A stretch of DNA of 64,000 nt from an uncultured Eggerthellaceae bacterium (GTDB taxonomy: Bacteria > Actinomycetota > Coriobacteriia > Coriobacteriales > Eggerthellaceae). The translations under genes and the position numbers were made by a program. Where the stretch lies: positions 20,293-84,292 of the forward strand of contig CAIFEG010000006.1 of the NCBI GenBank assembly GCA_903789415.1, read 5' to 3'. The notes beneath the pieces are model-generated. The model was given only the letters and a program-made list of their open reading frames with translations, did no database searches and was not told where the DNA came from. The stretch's first letter is position 1, and the number at the start of each line of letters is the position of its first letter. Of the stretch, positions 34,342 through 43,669 are shown piece by piece.

Positions 34342-35757
34342 TTACCTCCTGCGACGAGGTGCAACATCGCGATTTCTTCTATATTCAAACACATCCGAGC
34401 GTCGGGTTCTGCCCCGAGAGAATGAGATATCGTCTCTTGTATCACGAAATGTTGGACGGGTGCGCTTCTGTGTCGAAGACGCACTCGAAAACGTGTTGGG
34501 TCTGGAAGAATTGGTAATGACACGGAGATTTCGGCGTCGCTGATCATAGATCGAGGAGTTATTTCCCGAATTAAGCGATACCGATAAAATCGTACCCACA
34601 ACGATGTACGAGCCAATCAGTGCCGATCCGCCTGAAGACATAAAGGGCAACGGTTTGCCGGTTACGGGGAAAATACCGAGAACGCACGCAATATTGATGA
34701 ACGCTTGGACAACCAGCATAACCGTACATCCTGCAGCAATCATTGCCCCAAAAGAATCGGGAGCCTGACGCGCAATTCGTATGCCGGCCCATCCTAAGGC
34801 ACAGAACAGTAAAACGATTGCAAGAGCGCCAATGAGTCCGCATTCTTCACCGACAATAGCAAAAATAAAGTCGGTATGCGCTTCGGGAAGCGTTCCATAT
34901 TTCATCGTGGAGTTGCCAATACCCACACCAAACAAGCCGCCGTTCGCAAATGCATGCATTGCGGCATCAGCTTGGTAACTTGCATCCGAATTCCCACCAA
35001 AAAGGCCCGCAATTCGATCCGCGCGATATGAGGTACCAAAAATTGCGACGAGAGCGACAATCACGGCAAGCCCAATGAGCACAAAAAACACTTTTCTATC
35101 CAGGTTGTCGACCCACGCCACAACCAGCAGGCCAACACAACAAATGACGGTCGTCCCAAAATCGGATTGAAGCCGTAGAATGAAGAAAAGCGGAACGACA
35201 ATACCGACGGCAAATTCAATCACAATTCTAAGAGTAGAGATGTCCAAGGTACGCCAGTCGTAGAGAATTCGCGCGGCTACTAAAATGATGACAACCTTAA
35301 CAAACTCAGAAGGCTGAAAATTAACCGGTCCAATGACAAGCCAGCGCTGTGCACCGAGCCCCGCGGTACCGATAACTGCCGTTAAAAGCAAAAGGGCAAA
35401 CGCAAGGGCAAAAAGCCAATCGAGTGCTCGCCCGAGCCATTTCGAATACGGAATCGCCGCCATAATAGCCCCGCAAATAAGGGCAATGATCAGCGCAAGA
35501 ACTTGACGCGTGAGGTAACTTGTCGGTGAGGTTCCTTCATCCATGGCGATAACATTGGACGAAGAAAAGACCATAACAAGACCAAAGACCGTAAGAATAA
35601 AAACCGAGCCAATAAGAACAATGCGCGGAATAATCACGTCACGCGGGCCTGAAAGCAATCCAAACCAGTTCGAAAACCCGTTTGCATGAGATTGTTTTGT
35701 CGATGTACGCGTACGTGAGGATGGCGTTTTTGATGCTGCAGAAGAGGTACGGGACAC
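34342..35757 (-). CDS. ftsW: FtsW, septal peptidoglycan polymerase, with arginine-rich tail
   Basis: This 471-residue SEDS protein has about ten transmembrane helices. It polymerises glycan strands together with FtsI. SEDS markers are visible: the LGAQRWLVIGPVNFQPSEF loop (residues from about 130) and the C-terminal PFMSSGGSALI motif. Residues from about 395 to 471 form a cytoplasmic tail with many Arg, Asp and Ser residues, ending VAPRRRR. The start codon is GTG with GGGGAG upstream, just after the murD stop. Confidence 0.95.
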   Translation of the reverse strand: MSRTSSAASKTPSSRTRTSTKQSHANGFSNWFGLLSGPRDVIIPRIVLIGSVFILTVFGLVMVFSSSNVIAMDEGTSPTSYLTRQVLALIIALICGAIMAAIPYSKWLGRALDWLFALAFALLLLTAVIGTAGLGAQRWLVIGPVNFQPSEFVKVVIILVAARILYDWRTLDISTLRIVIEFAVGIVVPLFFILRLQSDFGTTVICCVGLLVVAWVDNLDRKVFFVLIGLAVIVALVAIFGTSYRADRIAGLFGGNSDASYQADAAMHAFANGGLFGVGIGNSTMKYGTLPEAHTDFIFAIVGEECGLIGALAIVLLFCALGWAGIRIARQAPDSFGAMIAAGCTVMLVVQAFINIACVLGIFPVTGKPLPFMSSGGSALIGSYIVVGTILSVSLNSGNNSSIYDQRRRNLRVITNSSRPNTFSSASSTQKRTRPTFRDTRDDISFSRGRTRRSDVFEYRRNRDVAPRRRR

Positions 35758-35759
35758 GC

Positions 35760-37274
35760 TTACTCCCCTTGCCTATTTTCTGTATTATGCCTGTGTTCTG
35801 TATCCGCGATACGATGCGCAACAAGCTTTTTGAACGCATCGCCGCGCTGCTCATAACAGCTGAATTCATCAAATGATGAGCATGCAGGAGAAAGTAAGAT
35901 AATATCGCCCGGTTTTGCAAGCGAAATTGCCTCATCAAGCGCTGATTCCATACCATCAGAGGCTTCATAGACGGGAAGCGCCGCCTTCTGGAATGCCTTG
36001 AGAAATCTGCCCTTCGATGCACCGTAGCAAATAACGGCCTTACAGTGTTTTTGCGCCTGCACAACCAAGGGAGCCAGATCGGTTCCTTTATCGTGTCCAC
36101 CAAGAAGAACAATGGGGCGGCGTGGACTAAAGGCAGAAAGTGCCTTGAGCGTTGCGTCGACATTGGTCGCTTTCGAATCGTTAAAAAAGCTGATGCCATT
36201 CATCGTTCCGCATGGTTCAATGCGGTGTTCAAGCGGCTTGAAAGTCTTAAGGGCTTTTGTGACATCGCCATCATTTGCGCCAAATGCAATCACCGCAGAA
36301 GCAGCGGCAAGCGCATTGTCTACATTGTGTTGACCGGGGATTTGAAGATCAGACGCACTGCATAACACGTGCTCTGTACCGTTCCACGCAACAACCAAAT
36401 TTCCCTCACGCACAAATGATGCATTGGTGGCTCCACAGCGTACGCGCATATCAGAAGAAAGACCATCGGCGCTACCAACTGGTATATAGGCAAAACCACG
36501 CTGGTCATCGCTTTGTGCGCGGAGTTCTTTTACTTTTTTGCGAACAACATCGTTGGTGGCATCGAGCACCGCACAGATTGAATGGTTCGCTTTTAAATTT
36601 GAAAGAATATTCATCTTTGCTGCGACGTAGGCATCAAACGTTTTATGCCATTCTATGTGGTCGGGTGTGATATTCAGCAGCACCGCAATATCAGGCGCAA
36701 AACGCACACACGAAGCCAATTGGAACGATGAGGTTTCTACCACAAGCACGTCAGAGTCGTCTTCTTGCACGGCGCGCAAGCACGTATTCCCAATATTTCC
36801 CACCGGTTTAACGTTATACCCACACGTTTTAAGAATATGAGAAATGAGCGACGTCACCGTTGTTTTGCCATTGGTGCCGGTAACAGCAATCCAAGAAGTA
36901 CGTGTGCGACTTTCACGCCAGGCAAATTCTACTTCTGAAATGATTTCGGCTGATGCTTTCTGCGCACTTTGGTAGAACGACGACGGCTGAGGAATGCCAG
37001 GAGAGGCAATGCAGAGGTCATAGGAGCCCGTTACCTCTTGGCTATCGTAGACAACGTTCGCACCTCTCCGAGCGAGATTTTCCCCAATCTCGCGGGTATT
37101 TTTACCTGTTTTTCCGGCCCAAACGGTCACACTTTTGACGCGATGTCCAAGCAAATCGAGACAGTAATCTGCTGCAACTTGCCCTGTTTTTCCCAAGCCA
37201 ATAATGACAACATTTCCAAGATTGGCAGGTGCATAACGATATCCGGGAATCAGCGACGAAGTAGAACGCATCAT
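35760..37274 (-). CDS. murD: UDP-N-acetylmuramoylalanine-D-glutamate ligase
   Basis: This 504-residue Mur ligase adds D-Glu. The ATP loop AVTGTNGKTTVTSLI is near residue 130. LLNITPDHIEWH, FNDSKATNVDAT and LLGGHDKGTDL are MurD-type. The C-terminal about 15 residues (ADTEHRHNTENRQGE) are extra. The ATG follows the mraY stop directly. It is a little longer than the common 440-460 residues, mainly by an N-terminal leader and small insertions. Confidence 0.95.
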   Translation of the reverse strand: MMRSTSSLIPGYRYAPANLGNVVIIGLGKTGQVAADYCLDLLGHRVKSVTVWAGKTGKNTREIGENLARRGANVVYDSQEVTGSYDLCIASPGIPQPSSFYQSAQKASAEIISEVEFAWRESRTRTSWIAVTGTNGKTTVTSLISHILKTCGYNVKPVGNIGNTCLRAVQEDDSDVLVVETSSFQLASCVRFAPDIAVLLNITPDHIEWHKTFDAYVAAKMNILSNLKANHSICAVLDATNDVVRKKVKELRAQSDDQRGFAYIPVGSADGLSSDMRVRCGATNASFVREGNLVVAWNGTEHVLCSASDLQIPGQHNVDNALAAASAVIAFGANDGDVTKALKTFKPLEHRIEPCGTMNGISFFNDSKATNVDATLKALSAFSPRRPIVLLGGHDKGTDLAPLVVQAQKHCKAVICYGASKGRFLKAFQKAALPVYEASDGMESALDEAISLAKPGDIILLSPACSSFDEFSCYEQRGDAFKKLVAHRIADTEHRHNTENRQGE

Positions 37275-38312
37275 CTACACCACTCCAACCATGGAATTAG
37301 CGAAATAGAGGAAGAACCCGACCGCAGCAAAGGTACCCGAGATGATCCAGAAGCGAATAACAACCTTACTCTCGCCCCATCCTTTCTTTTCAAAATGATG
37401 ATGAAGCGGGGCCATTAAGAACAAACGTTTATGAGTGCGTCGATAATGCACGACCTGCAAAATAACCGACAGGGCTTCCATGACAAACAAGCCGCCAATG
37501 ATAAGGGAGACAATTTCTGTCTTGGTAACTACGGCGAGACACCCCAGAGCACCGCCGAGTGCAAGAGAACCCGTGTCTCCCATAAAGATGTCTGCACGGA
37601 AGCAGTTAAACCACAAAAAGCCGATGCAGCAGCCTGCAAGGGCACCAGCAAATATTGAGGCATCGAGCAAATCACTGCGGTAGGCGATCATCGCCATGAC
37701 GACCATAACAACCATGACGGTACCGGCGGCAAGACCGTCGAGTCCGTCGGTAAGGTTGACCGCATTAGAAAAGCCCGCAACTAAAATAACGACAAAAATC
37801 ACGTAGAGCCAAGGGATTTGGATTCCGCCGATTGTCGTTGTTAATACGCCCAAATCGAGCGTGGCGATAAACGGAAATTCAATCGTTGGCGGGACATGCA
37901 AGCAGTTCACCGCCACAAGGCAGAAAATAATCGCGACAGAAAACTGCCAGATGAGTTTCGCATGCGGTGTAAGGCCCAAAGAGCGCGAGTGAATGACTTT
38001 ATCGGCATCGTCTACCAAGCCACACGCACCCATAAGCAATGTTGCAAGAAGCAAGGTCCACATTTCTGCAGTTCCCGAACCAAACAGAAGCGTTGCGATC
38101 GTGGCTGCAAGCAGCATCACAACGCCACCCATGGTCGGGGTACCTTGTTTTACATAATGGGTTTTTGGCCCCTCAGCACGAACTTGCTGACCAATATGAT
38201 CCCGTTTGAGAGTACGAATCCAAAAAGGCGTCAAAATGAGCGTAATTGCCGCCGCAACGACAACACCCAAAAAGACCTGAAATGTAGGATATGACGTAAA
38301 TACACGAATCAA
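37275..38312 (-). CDS. mraY: phospho-MurNAc-pentapeptide transferase
   Basis: This 345-residue integral membrane enzyme forms lipid I from UDP-MurNAc-pentapeptide and undecaprenyl phosphate. It has about ten hydrophobic segments, the loop KTHYVKQGTPTMGG, NAVNLTDGLDGLAAG with the catalytic aspartates, and the C-terminal MAPLHHHFEKKGWGE. The start is TTG and overlaps the murF stop by four bases (TTGA). The neighbourhood murF-mraY-murD is the classic one. Confidence 0.96.
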   Translation of the reverse strand: MIRVFTSYPTFQVFLGVVVAAAITLILTPFWIRTLKRDHIGQQVRAEGPKTHYVKQGTPTMGGVVMLLAATIATLLFGSGTAEMWTLLLATLLMGACGLVDDADKVIHSRSLGLTPHAKLIWQFSVAIIFCLVAVNCLHVPPTIEFPFIATLDLGVLTTTIGGIQIPWLYVIFVVILVAGFSNAVNLTDGLDGLAAGTVMVVMVVMAMIAYRSDLLDASIFAGALAGCCIGFLWFNCFRADIFMGDTGSLALGGALGCLAVVTKTEIVSLIIGGLFVMEALSVILQVVHYRRTHKRLFLMAPLHHHFEKKGWGESKVVIRFWIISGTFAAVGFFLYFANSMVGVV

Positions 38313-39757
38313 CGCTCAACCAACCCCTTGACTACGCGATCAAGCTCCGTAGCATGCGAAGCTTTAATTAAAATCGCGTCCCCCTCTTTCACATGTACGC
38401 TTTTCAGTTGTGTAAGTGCAGATTCTGCATCGTCTACACAAATAATTTTCGAAGCATCCATGCCGGATGCCTTGGCACCATCAGCAATGCTTCGGGAAAG
38501 TTTCCCCACACAAATAAGCAAATCCAAATGTGCATCTGCAGCATATTCGCCTACGTGACGGTGCCCACGCGGTGCATAATCGCCAAGTTCTGCCATGTCG
38601 CCAAGAACAGCAATCTTGCGACCAGGCACCTCGCGTTTTGCAAATGTTGCAAGCGAAGCGCGCATGGAATCTGGATTTGCGTTATATGAATCATCAATGA
38701 CGGTAATGCCCTCTGGCGTTTGAATCGACCTATCACGACCTGCCATAGGGGTAACCGACGCGAGTGCCTGAGCAAGTACGGGCGCAGAAAGACCAAATTT
38801 GTATCCCACCGCTGCTGCCGCACATGCATTTTGCACGTTATGCGCACCAGGAAGCCGAAGAGTGCATGAGGCTTCACCACTGGGAATATGCAATACAAAT
38901 GTTGCGCATCCCGCATCATCGAAGGTTATTTCACGTGCATAAATGCTGGCAGATACTCCGGCAACGGTATGATGCGGATCTTCTCCAGACCCGTCGAACC
39001 AAATACAGTCTAGGTGACGTGGCTCGATAGTTGCATCGAAGATTTTGCGAGAAAATTCACCGCTCGCATTTAAAAATGCTGTCCCCGTATCGGGCAATGC
39101 AGCAAAGATTTCTGATTTTGCACGTGCGATATTCTCACGTGAGCCCAAAAGCTCAATATGGCTGGTGCCGACATTAGTGATAAGAGACATCTGAGGACGC
39201 ACATACGCACACATTGAGGCAATCTGCCCAAGGCCGCGCATGCCCATTTCCACCACAACTGCCTGGGTATCTTTATGCGCTCGTAGAAGCGTTGCGGGGA
39301 CACCCAGCTCGTTGTTTTGATTTCCCAGGGTTGAAACGACACTGCTTGCTTTTGCAAGTACTGCGGCAACGAGATTTTTCGTTGTCGTCTTGCCAGACGA
39401 CCCGGTAATTCCTATGACACAACCGGAAAGCTGGCCACGCCACGTGCGTGCAAGATCGGTAATTGCCGATGAATAATCGTGGCAAAGGATAATGCCCGCA
39501 CCCTTTTCTTGCGCACACTTTTTTTCACTCTGACTGGGCATACGTGTCATAAGCGCACATGCCGCTCCAGCTTGCACAGCCGCAGAAACATAATCGTTTC
39601 CGTCTACACGTTCACCAGGAATGCTTATATACAGATCCCCTGGATGAATAGAGCGTGAATCCCAGGAAATGCCGGTAGCTTTTACCCCGGGCTTTGCGGG
39701 CACAATAATGCGCGCGTCTTGGCATGCAGCAGCTATTGCGTCGATAGAAAAAATCAT
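38309..39757 (-). CDS. murF: UDP-MurNAc-tripeptide-D-Ala-D-Ala ligase
   Basis: This 482-residue Mur ligase adds the D-Ala-D-Ala dipeptide. It has the N-terminal MurF domain (GISWDSRSIHPGDLYISIPG), the ATP loop GITGSSGKTTTKNLV, the GNQNNELGVP motif that marks MurF, and VIDDSYNANPDSM. The ATG lies 13 bases after the murE stop, with AGAGG upstream. Its stop overlaps the mraY start. Confidence 0.96.
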   Translation of the reverse strand: MIFSIDAIAAACQDARIIVPAKPGVKATGISWDSRSIHPGDLYISIPGERVDGNDYVSAAVQAGAACALMTRMPSQSEKKCAQEKGAGIILCHDYSSAITDLARTWRGQLSGCVIGITGSSGKTTTKNLVAAVLAKASSVVSTLGNQNNELGVPATLLRAHKDTQAVVVEMGMRGLGQIASMCAYVRPQMSLITNVGTSHIELLGSRENIARAKSEIFAALPDTGTAFLNASGEFSRKIFDATIEPRHLDCIWFDGSGEDPHHTVAGVSASIYAREITFDDAGCATFVLHIPSGEASCTLRLPGAHNVQNACAAAAVGYKFGLSAPVLAQALASVTPMAGRDRSIQTPEGITVIDDSYNANPDSMRASLATFAKREVPGRKIAVLGDMAELGDYAPRGHRHVGEYAADAHLDLLICVGKLSRSIADGAKASGMDASKIICVDDAESALTQLKSVHVKEGDAILIKASHATELDRVVKGLVER

Positions 39758-39770
39758 ATGGATAAAACCT

Positions 39771-41249
39771 CTAGTCGCCGAAAGCTTGTTTCAGCTCTTT
39801 TGAAGCAACTTCAACATCGCTGAAATGGATCGTTTTGGTGCCTAAGATTTGATAGGTTTCGTGACCTTTTCCTGCAATTAAAATACTGTCACCTGGTTTT
39901 GCGCGATGTATCGCAATGCCAATTGCACGGGCACGATCAGGTTCAACTTCGAATTTACCTTCTCCGCCTTCCATGCCTGAAACAATTTCACGAATAATCT
40001 CTTGAGGATCTTCGGTACGCGGATTATCTGAGGTAACAACCGCATAATCGGCATCGAGCGCTGCCTTGCCCATGATAGGACGCTTGGTCGTATCGCGATC
40101 TCCACCGCAGCCAAAGACCACGATCACATGACCTTTGGTAAGTTCGCGCGTAGCCGCAATTGCCTTGGTGAGTGCATCGGGCGTGTGCGAATAATCAACA
40201 TACACACTGATACCGTTGTCGTTTGGTACATGGACTCGTTCCATGCGCCCGGGTACCTGAGGAGCGCTTTCCAAGGCATCAACAATCGTTCCCGCACTGA
40301 TGCCAAGCTGAAGAGCACATCCAAAGGCGGTCATAATATTAGACACGTTAAACTTTCCGACCAACGGATAGCTAAACGAATACTGGTTGCCGCGCACATC
40401 CAAAACAATATCGGTATGTGTAGGATGATAGGTAACTTTTTCAGGATGAATTTGCGCATCCCGAGCAAAACCCGTGGTGATAACTTGATCTTGGGCTTCA
40501 GAGCAACGACGCAGAAGTTCTTGTCCCCATTCATCGTCGATGCAAATAACTCTGCGCGCAGGATAATCTCGTCCAAACAGGAGTGCCTTAGCTTCAAAAT
40601 ATGTCTGGAATGTCTTGTGATAATCCAGGTGATCACGCGTTAAATTCGTAAACGCCGTGACCTTAAAGCGTGTGCCATACGTGCGTTTGAGATCAAGGGC
40701 AATTGAAGAGACTTCCATTACGACAGTGTCGCAATGATCGTCACGCATGTCGGCAAAAATATGCTGCAAATCGCTTGATTCAGGAGTCGTGCGCGCACTT
40801 TCAATACTCTTCGAGCCCATGTGGACACCAATCGTTCCTATGAGGCCAGACTTTTTGCCTGCAACCGAACAAATATGGTTCACCAAAAATGTCGAAGTCG
40901 TTTTTCCATTGGTACCGGTGATGCCAACCAAATCAAACGATTGAGATGGATGGCCATAGAAATTTGCTGAAGCCAACGCCATCACTTTACGGGTATCATC
41001 GACAACAACTTCGGTTACATCGCTTGCATCTGCGAGATAGAGCTTACGCTGAACGACAAGAACTTTCGCTCCATGGTCAATTGCGTCCTGCGCAAAGGTA
41101 TGACCATCAGCTTTCAGCCCAACAATGCAGAAAAATGCATCGCCAGGTTGTACTTTATCTGAACGATATGCGATTCCTTTAACCGAAACATTCTCGTCAC
41201 CAATGATGGTTGTTTCAATTCCGGAAAATAAGTCTTTGCAAGAAATCAC
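39771..41249 (-). CDS. murE: UDP-MurNAc-tripeptide synthetase (MurE)
   Basis: This 492-residue Mur ligase adds the third stem residue. The ATP loop GITGTNGKTTSTFLV is near residue 110. The specificity motif near the C-terminus reads SDNPRTEDP; DNPR is usual for meso-diaminopimelate enzymes, though it does not fully exclude lysine or ornithine. A GTG at 41247-41249 is the start because AAGGAG lies six bases upstream, giving a gap of ten bases to ftsI. The ATG at 41279 of the longer frame would overlap ftsI by 20 bases and has no ribosome site. Confidence 0.93.
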   Translation of the reverse strand: MISCKDLFSGIETTIIGDENVSVKGIAYRSDKVQPGDAFFCIVGLKADGHTFAQDAIDHGAKVLVVQRKLYLADASDVTEVVVDDTRKVMALASANFYGHPSQSFDLVGITGTNGKTTSTFLVNHICSVAGKKSGLIGTIGVHMGSKSIESARTTPESSDLQHIFADMRDDHCDTVVMEVSSIALDLKRTYGTRFKVTAFTNLTRDHLDYHKTFQTYFEAKALLFGRDYPARRVICIDDEWGQELLRRCSEAQDQVITTGFARDAQIHPEKVTYHPTHTDIVLDVRGNQYSFSYPLVGKFNVSNIMTAFGCALQLGISAGTIVDALESAPQVPGRMERVHVPNDNGISVYVDYSHTPDALTKAIAATRELTKGHVIVVFGCGGDRDTTKRPIMGKAALDADYAVVTSDNPRTEDPQEIIREIVSGMEGGEGKFEVEPDRARAIGIAIHRAKPGDSILIAGKGHETYQILGTKTIHFSDVEVASKELKQAFGD

Positions 41250-41259
41250 GGCAGACTCC

Positions 41260-43041
41260 TTACTGGTTAGTAATGCCATAGTGTTGTATAGCGTCTGTCA
41301 TTATATCCCTAAATGCAGGCGTCGTTACGCCATCACCGGGAACCTCACTTACACCTACAAAACAAACGAGTTTTGAATTGGTATTAGGAAGATATCCGAT
41401 GAAGCTAATGTTGTTCATATTCTCGAGGTACGTTCCATTTTCGCCGATATATTGCCCGGTCCCCGTTTTGCCTGCCGGAGAAAAACCGGTAATTTGCGCT
41501 TGGGTGCCCGTTCCTTCTGAAACCACACCTTGAAGCATTCCCGTAACCTCATCGATTGCCTGTTGGTTGTCAATGACCTGGTCACTTTCATATTGGGGCT
41601 GGTCTTCAGAACCAGGCTTCGATATCAAGAAATGAGGCGTTTCTTCAACGCCACCATTGGTAAGCGCACCATAAAAACGGCACATTTGCAGAGGGGTAAC
41701 CATGATGCCTTGCCCAAAGCTTACGTTATACGATTGCACCTGAGACCACTGATCCACCGGATCAAGCGTACCTCTTGACTCTCCCGGATAATCGACGCCG
41801 GTATAATCCGTCAAGTTGTACCGTACGATAGCGTTATAGAGATTATCAAAGCCTAAATCTGATGCCGCAAGCGACATTCCCACATTGGAAGATACCGCCA
41901 AGATGTGTGAGAGCGTCATGGTTTCATCGCCACGTTGATGTGCATCGGAAATGTAAAACTCATCAGCAGGTAAGTATGCGGGACAATAAATTGTCGAATC
42001 AGGAGAAAGCACCCCTGATTCCATGATTGCGGTCATCGATACCGTTTTAAAAATCGATCCTGGCTCATACGCTGTGGTAATAGACCGCAATGACGTTGAT
42101 CCATCTTGAATATTTTCACGATCACCAGGATTTAAATATGGCGTCGACGCACATGCAATAATCTCTCCCGTGCCGCCATCGTAGAGGACAGCATTGCCAC
42201 TTTTACCGTTTAACTGTTGCGTTTGCTCCGCTAAGCGTTGCTCCAAGAACTGTTGCATCTCAATATCGATTGAAAGCACAATATCTTGTCCATCCTGGCG
42301 CTCTTGGTTTTCGTGCGAACTACCCGCAATGGTACGACCATCTGAACCAATTTCTTCGGTAATCTGACCATCAGTCCCGCTGAGAACATCGTTGTAATAC
42401 AGTTCGAGACCGGTGAGGCCTTTCCCGTCAATGTCGCACAGGCCGACAACCTGACCAGCATTTTCGCCACACGGGTACACACGTTTCGTATCGTGTAAGA
42501 AATAGATACCAGAAAGATTCATCTCTTCAATCTGCTGTGCCTTATCAACATCTGCCTTGCGTTGCACATAAGAAAAACTGGTATTTTCTCGTGTCAACGC
42601 GTCCACATAATCGTTGGCATCGCCGCCGAGCACGCTTGCAATCGCACTTGATTCCTTTTCGGGATCTTCAACTTCATGTGGGTTGCAGTAGATTGTACGT
42701 GCATCCACATCCGCAGCAAGAACCACACCGTTGCGATCGTAGATGGTTCCCCGCTTGGCTGGTTCGGTAATGGTTTGCGAGAGAGACGCCTTTGCCTCTT
42801 CGGTAGGAAACATCGTTACCTGAACAAGACGCAACCCTAAGATGAGTGCAAATGCCAAAATAAAAACAAATACGATTGCAGTATGGCTTTGTATGACGCC
42901 AGATGAAATGTCGCCCAGGGTACGTATGGGATTACGTGAACGCCCACTACCCTTACGATAGTCAAAACGAGTATCCCTGCGATCAGCATGGGAATCTCTA
43001 TATGTATCCCTGGTATGGGGGCGATCATAATTCGACGGCAT
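41260..43041 (-). CDS. ftsI: septal transpeptidase, class B PBP (FtsI)
   Basis: This 593-residue penicillin-binding protein has a transmembrane segment at about 54-76, a pedestal domain and a transpeptidase domain. Catalytic motifs are SIFK (Ser 329, Lys 332), SSN and KTGT. It cross-links septal wall made by FtsW. The cytoplasmic tail before the membrane (residues 1-45) is full of Arg, Asp and Tyr (DRPHTRDTYRDSHADRRDTR), like the tails of FtsQ and FtsW. No PASTA repeats follow. The position between ftsL and murE is the standard one. Confidence 0.95.
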   Translation of the reverse strand: MPSNYDRPHTRDTYRDSHADRRDTRFDYRKGSGRSRNPIRTLGDISSGVIQSHTAIVFVFILAFALILGLRLVQVTMFPTEEAKASLSQTITEPAKRGTIYDRNGVVLAADVDARTIYCNPHEVEDPEKESSAIASVLGGDANDYVDALTRENTSFSYVQRKADVDKAQQIEEMNLSGIYFLHDTKRVYPCGENAGQVVGLCDIDGKGLTGLELYYNDVLSGTDGQITEEIGSDGRTIAGSSHENQERQDGQDIVLSIDIEMQQFLEQRLAEQTQQLNGKSGNAVLYDGGTGEIIACASTPYLNPGDRENIQDGSTSLRSITTAYEPGSIFKTVSMTAIMESGVLSPDSTIYCPAYLPADEFYISDAHQRGDETMTLSHILAVSSNVGMSLAASDLGFDNLYNAIVRYNLTDYTGVDYPGESRGTLDPVDQWSQVQSYNVSFGQGIMVTPLQMCRFYGALTNGGVEETPHFLISKPGSEDQPQYESDQVIDNQQAIDEVTGMLQGVVSEGTGTQAQITGFSPAGKTGTGQYIGENGTYLENMNNISFIGYLPNTNSKLVCFVGVSEVPGDGVTTPAFRDIMTDAIQHYGITNQ

Positions 43042-43129
43042 ATACGCTCAATCCTGCCAAGCTTGATGATATAAAGCTATACAAAACGCTCAAAAGCAAA
43101 AAGATGACAACGTGCATATTGCGCGCAGG

Positions 43130-43606
43130 TTATTGCGCTTGAGCTGCAGATGATAAGCTTTTTACTAATGAAAGATTGCCAGAATCATCAAATTGCACAG
43201 TATCAGAAGAAAGCGTAATCGTTTCTGTTGTTGCCGGCTGAGACATTCCGAGTTTGTCTTGCGCATAGCTTTTGACATTATTCGGATTCCCTAAAGTGCT
43301 CGCCTCAACGGAAAGCGACGCATCATTACTCTTCATTGTCTCGATTTGGTTTTGTAATTCCTGCGTTGAAGACATTGCAGAAACCGTTGCCGCCGAAAGA
43401 CCCACGCGGATAAATGCAATAACCGCAAACATAATCACCGCAGCAGCAACCAAATTGATTGCCATCTTAATCTGCGGAGAAAGCGAAGGAACACTATGTG
43501 TACCCGGGATGACGCGGACCGTAGGACGTGGACGCGAAGGACGCTCGGGATATGGCTGTGCTCCCATTGTTTGATCAAAGCGATATGCCGAAGACGCGCC
43601 AGCCAT
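43130..43606 (-). CDS. FtsL-like septum protein
   Basis: This 158-residue protein has a cytoplasmic segment of about 45 residues, one transmembrane helix (about 48-68, INLVAAAVIMFAVIAFIRVG) and a short periplasmic coiled coil (about 75-100: TQELQNQIETMKSNDASLSVEAS). This layout, and its place between rsmH and ftsI, are those of FtsL; the sequence itself is weakly conserved. FtsL joins FtsQ and FtsI/FtsW in the septal complex. ATG 43606 has GAGGGA eight bases upstream; the TTG six bases earlier would be too close to it. Confidence 0.75.
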   Translation of the reverse strand: MAGASSAYRFDQTMGAQPYPERPSRPRPTVRVIPGTHSVPSLSPQIKMAINLVAAAVIMFAVIAFIRVGLSAATVSAMSSTQELQNQIETMKSNDASLSVEASTLGNPNNVKSYAQDKLGMSQPATTETITLSSDTVQFDDSGNLSLVKSLSSAAQAQ

Positions 43607-43669
43607 TGTCAAAATCCCTCTTTCATTTCCTTAAAATCAAATGTATGTATACGTAAGGTGTCGTACCTT

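Noticed and set aside
41250..41279. ATG start of murE overlapping ftsI
   Set aside because: It has no ribosome site. The GTG ten codons later has AAGGAG at ideal spacing.
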